Assembly (NCBI GenBank): GCA_964399955.1
Contig: CAYNST010000042.1
Location: 1-26,081 of the forward strand
Source: CAYNST01 sp964399955
GTDB lineage: Bacteria > Pseudomonadota > Gammaproteobacteria > Pseudomonadales > Cellvibrionaceae
Reading direction: 5' to 3'
Length of the DNA stretch: 26,081 bases
Part shown: one piece after another, positions 23,038 to 26,081 of the stretch
Layout: the number at the start of each line of letters is the position of its first letter
Position numbering within the stretch: position 1 is the stretch's first letter
Program-made: the position numbers and the translations under genes
Notes under the pieces: model-generated
What the model saw: the letters and a program-made list of their open reading frames with translations, nothing else
The model's database searches: none
What the model was told of the DNA's origin: nothing

Positions 23038-24795
23038 GTGGAAAACGCCGCACACAACAAACGCATCCGCATTGGCGACATTCTGGTAGCGCAGCAAATC
23101 ATCAGTCAGGACCAACTGATGAAGGCACTTGCCGAGCAGAAAAAAACCGGTTACAAGCTGGGGCGCCAACTGGTGGCCCTGAACTTTGTTGACGAAAATA
23201 CGCTGCTGAGTCTGCTGTCCAAGCAGTTGGAATACCCCTTCATTGAGCTCAAGCAATACCGTTTTGACCGCGACCTGGTGCAGACCCTGCCGGAAACTCT
23301 GGCAAGACGTTACCGCGTTATCCTGCTGAAAGACGAGCAGGACGGCGTTTTGCTGGGTATGGCCGACCCCACTGATATCTTCGGTTTGGATGAGCTGCAA
23401 AAAGTTATCAAAAAGCCCATCAAACCCGCAGTTGTGCGCGAATCCGAGCTACTGGATATTCTGGATGTCGCCTACAGTCGCGCCAGCGAAATTGCTTCAC
23501 TGGCAGAGCAGCTACAGGAAGAAATGTCCACAGACTCGGTGGACATGCAGGCGTTGCTGTCCGGTGCGGAAGAAACCGACACACCCGTGGTGCGAATGCT
23601 GCAAAAAATATTCGAAGAAGCCATTGCCACCCGCGCTTCGGATATACACATAGAGCCGGATGAATCGGTATTGCGCATACGCCAGCGCATAGACGGCGTT
23701 TTGATTGAACAGGTGATGAACGAAAAGCGCGTGGCACCGGCTTTGGTGGTGCGGCTCAAACTGATGTCCGGCCTGGATATTTCCGAGAAACGTCTGCCAC
23801 AGGATGGACGTTTCAACCTGAAAGTTGGCGCCCACAGCGTAGATGTACGCCTGTCGACCATGCCGGTGCAGTTTGGCGAGTCGGTGGTTATGCGAATTCT
23901 GGATCAATCCCACGGTGTGCGGCCGCTGACCAAGGTAGGTATGCCCGAGCATTACGTGCGGTTGTTTCGTCACATCATCACCCGGCCGCACGGCTTGGTG
24001 TTGGTGACCGGGCCCACCGGCAGCGGTAAAACCACCACTCTGTACGGCGCGCTCACCGAGCTCAACACCGCCGAGAAAAAAATCATCACCGTGGAAGACC
24101 CGGTGGAATACCGCTTGCCGCGTATCAGCCAGGTGCAACTGCACGAAAAGATCGGCTTGAACTTCAGCAAGGTGTTGAAAGCAACGCTGCGGCAGGACCC
24201 GGATATTCTGCTCATTGGTGAAATTCGCGACGCAGAGTCTGCAGAGATTGCCCTGCGCGCCGCCATGACCGGCCACATGGTGCTGTCCACCCTGCACACC
24301 AACGATGCGGTCACCTCCGCTCTGCGGTTGATCGACATGGGTGTGGACCCCTTCCTGGTTGCTTCAAGTCTGCGCGCGGTTGTGGCCCAACGCTTGGTGC
24401 GCAAGGTATGCACCAGCTGCGCCGAACCCTACAAACCCGGCGCCCAGGACATGTCGCTGCTGAAACGCATTTTCCGGGAGCAACTGCCGGACCTGTCGGC
24501 CATGCGCCGAGGCAGCGGCTGCCCGCACTGCTTTAACAGCGGCTATCGCGATCGCGTAGGGGTGTTTGAGCTGCTGGAGCTGGACAACACCATGGCCGAT
24601 GCCCTGCGCGACGGCAGCGTCAAGGCCTTTAATAAGGCGGCCCACGCGCACCCCAACTATCGGCCGCTGAGCCTCAGCGCGCTGGACTACGCACTGCAGG
24701 GGGTAACCACCATGGAGGAAGTGCTGCGGTTGACGGCAGAAGTTACCGACGAAAGCCTGAGTGAGTTGGCGGCGGACGGCGCAGATAATGCCTAA
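23038..24795 (+). CDS. mshE: MSHA pilus extension ATPase MshE
   Basis: A 585-residue GspE/PilB-type hexameric ATPase that powers MSHA pilus extension, with a GTG start at 23038. The N-terminus is an MshEN domain, the c-di-GMP receptor described in Vibrio MshE: two 24-residue motifs at 11-34 (R-I-G..LV...II....L..AL..Q) and 40-63 (K-L-G..LV..NFV....L..LL..Q), separated by exactly five residues. The catalytic core has Walker A GPTGSGKTTT (Lys331), an Asp box, LLIGEIRDAESAEIA (Walker B) and the His box TLHTND. A CxxC...CxxC zinc site (VCTSCAEPY and GCPHCFNSGY) follows. Pilus extension should therefore respond to c-di-GMP. It overlaps mshG by 8 bases. Confidence 0.96.
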   Translation: MENAAHNKRIRIGDILVAQQIISQDQLMKALAEQKKTGYKLGRQLVALNFVDENTLLSLLSKQLEYPFIELKQYRFDRDLVQTLPETLARRYRVILLKDEQDGVLLGMADPTDIFGLDELQKVIKKPIKPAVVRESELLDILDVAYSRASEIASLAEQLQEEMSTDSVDMQALLSGAEETDTPVVRMLQKIFEEAIATRASDIHIEPDESVLRIRQRIDGVLIEQVMNEKRVAPALVVRLKLMSGLDISEKRLPQDGRFNLKVGAHSVDVRLSTMPVQFGESVVMRILDQSHGVRPLTKVGMPEHYVRLFRHIITRPHGLVLVTGPTGSGKTTTLYGALTELNTAEKKIITVEDPVEYRLPRISQVQLHEKIGLNFSKVLKATLRQDPDILLIGEIRDAESAEIALRAAMTGHMVLSTLHTNDAVTSALRLIDMGVDPFLVASSLRAVVAQRLVRKVCTSCAEPYKPGAQDMSLLKRIFREQLPDLSAMRRGSGCPHCFNSGYRDRVGVFELLELDNTMADALRDGSVKAFNKAAHAHPNYRPLSLSALDYALQGVTTMEEVLRLTAEVTDESLSELAADGADNA

Positions 24796-26014
24796 TTTTG
24801 CATACTCCGGCCGCACCGCCGAGGGCAAAAAAACCAACGGTCTGGTTGACGCGGCCAGCCCGGACGCCGTGGCGGCCCAACTGCTGGAGCGCGGCATCAC
24901 GCCGGTAGAAATCCGCGAAGCGGCAGTGGGCGGTGCGGCAAAAAAGAAAAACATTGTCTTGTTCGGGGCCGAGACAGTGCAGCCGGTAGAGCTGATCATG
25001 TTCTGCCGGCAAATGTACACCATCACCAAATCCGGCATTCCGCTGGTGCGGGGCCTGCGGGGCCTGGCGGCAAGTATTCGGCATGAGCATTTCAAATCCG
25101 TATTGCTGGAAGTGGCCACCCGGTTGGAGGCGGGCGCCAACCTTTCGTCTGCCATGGCGCGCCACCCGAAGATTTTCAACCATTTGTTTGTCAGCATGAT
25201 CAACGTTGGCGAGAGCACCGGTGGGCTGGATCAGGCGTTCAAACAGCTGGCCTTTTACATGGAGCGCGACGAGCAGACCCGCAAAAGCATTAAATCCGCC
25301 ACACGCTACCCCATGTTTGTGATGATAGCGCTGGCGCTGGCCATGGTGGCTGTGAACGTGATGGTGATTCCCAAGTTCACCGACATGTTCTCCCAGTTTG
25401 GCTCGGAATTGCCGCTGGTTACGCGTATTCTGATTGGCACATCAAACCTGTTCGTCAACCATTGGCTGGTGTTGATTCTGGCAACCGTCATATGCGTGAC
25501 CGGGTGGATTTTTTACGTCAAATCGCCTGCTGGTGCGCTCTTCTGGGGTAAGAAAAAGCTCAAGATGCCCCTGGTAGGCGACCTGATAGAGCGGGCTTCC
25601 ATGGCCCGCTACGCGCGCAGTTTCAGCTTGATGCTGAAGGCCGGCGTGCCCTTGAACCAAGCCCTGACGCTCTGCAGCCGCGCCATAGACAACCCCTATC
25701 TGGCGGACAAAATAGACGGTATACGACGCGGCATTGAGCGCGGCGAGAGCCTGCTGCGCACCCACCTGCAGGCGGAAATGCTCTCACCCCTGGTTATTCA
25801 AATGATTGCCGTGGGAGAAGAAAGCGGGCAGGTAGAAGAGCTGCTGGCCGAGGTGGCCGACTTCTATGAGCGGGAGGTGGACTACGACCTCAAAAAGATG
25901 AGCGACCGTATTGAACCAGTACTGATTGTTATCATGGCAGGCTTCGTCGGAGTCCTCGCCCTGGGGATCTTCATGCCCATGTGGGACATGTACAGCGTGC
26001 AAAACCCTGGCTAA
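24788..26014 (+). CDS. mshG: MSHA platform protein MshG (GspF/PilC-like)
   Basis: A 408-residue polytopic inner-membrane protein of the GspF/PilC family, the platform on which MshE acts to push pilin subunits. The ATG at 24788 gives the usual MPNFAYSGRTAEGK start; the frame upstream to 24761 lies inside mshE. Two T2SSF domains are visible: one around 70-195 with GESTGGLDQAF (141-151), the second around 270-400 with the matching GEESGQVEELL. TM helices lie at about 173-195, 222-243 and 380-402. The gene is complete; further msh genes (mshF and the pilins) would be expected to the right of the window. Confidence 0.95.
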   Translation: MPNFAYSGRTAEGKKTNGLVDAASPDAVAAQLLERGITPVEIREAAVGGAAKKKNIVLFGAETVQPVELIMFCRQMYTITKSGIPLVRGLRGLAASIRHEHFKSVLLEVATRLEAGANLSSAMARHPKIFNHLFVSMINVGESTGGLDQAFKQLAFYMERDEQTRKSIKSATRYPMFVMIALALAMVAVNVMVIPKFTDMFSQFGSELPLVTRILIGTSNLFVNHWLVLILATVICVTGWIFYVKSPAGALFWGKKKLKMPLVGDLIERASMARYARSFSLMLKAGVPLNQALTLCSRAIDNPYLADKIDGIRRGIERGESLLRTHLQAEMLSPLVIQMIAVGEESGQVEELLAEVADFYEREVDYDLKKMSDRIEPVLIVIMAGFVGVLALGIFMPMWDMYSVQNPG

Positions 26015-26047
26015 TTCGCAGGCTTAAACCGGGCAAATCCTCCAGTC

Positions 26048-26070
26048 AGCCGGGCATTGTGTGCCCGGCT
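26048..26070 (+). terminator. strong hairpin after mshG
   Basis: AGCCGGGCA (26048-26056) and TGCCCGGCT (26062-26070) form a perfect nine-pair stem with a TTGTG loop, 33 bases after the mshG stop. No T-run follows, so it may be a partial terminator or an mRNA-stabilising or processing hairpin between the assembly genes and the pilin genes. Confidence 0.4.
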
Positions 26071-26081
26071 CCCTCGTCAAC

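Overview
The window looks like a chromosomal segment of a free-living, probably marine gammaproteobacterium. The evidence is an MSHA-type (mannose-sensitive haemagglutinin) type IV pilus biogenesis operon, an NhaD-type Na+/H+ antiporter, a cytoplasmic GH37 trehalase very close to E. coli TreF, and mostly high-G+C coding sequence. Taxonomy below class level is a guess (Cellvibrionales-like). I see no rRNA, tRNA, CRISPR array, insertion sequence or phage gene.

Layout. 288-1310: a lipoprotein-type SMP-30/gluconolactonase. 1581-1769: a 62-residue lipoprotein. 2109-6355: an RND efflux adaptor and inner-membrane pump overlapping by ATGA, preceded by a terminator-like hairpin that may be an attenuator. 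6404-6835: a GNAT acetyltransferase whose start overlaps a 12-codon leader ORF. 9260-6871 (minus): a GT4 and a GT2 glycosyltransferase, overlapping and partly AT-rich. 9261-9886: a 626-base intergenic region with several hairpins. 9887-11338 and 11536-13158: nhaD and treF. 13481-14017: a TerB-like helical protein. 14232-15191 (minus): a DUF523-DUF1722 (TudS/YbgA-like) protein with a good promoter and an operator-like inverted repeat. 15480-15857: an NTF2/SnoaL-like protein. 15920-16471 (minus): a glutathione S-transferase.

From about 16705 to the right edge lies a tightly packed MSHA operon: mshI (PilM-like), a PilN-like gene, mshJ (PilO-like), mshK (PilP-like), mshL (secretin), mshM (ExeA-like ATPase), mshN (TPR protein), mshE (assembly ATPase with an N-terminal c-di-GMP-binding MshEN domain) and mshG (platform protein). 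Most junctions overlap or lie within 6 bases. The pilin genes (mshB/A/C/D and so on) would lie to the right, outside the window. Together these genes build the inner-membrane platform, alignment complex, outer-membrane secretin and extension motor of the pilus.

The least explained signals are non-coding: the terminator just before the RND start codon, a shared CTATACT(G/C)AG motif in three intergenic regions resembling an RpoS -10 element, the hairpin-rich leader before nhaD, and the leader ORF before the acetyltransferase. No clearly new multi-gene system is visible; the gene content belongs to known families.
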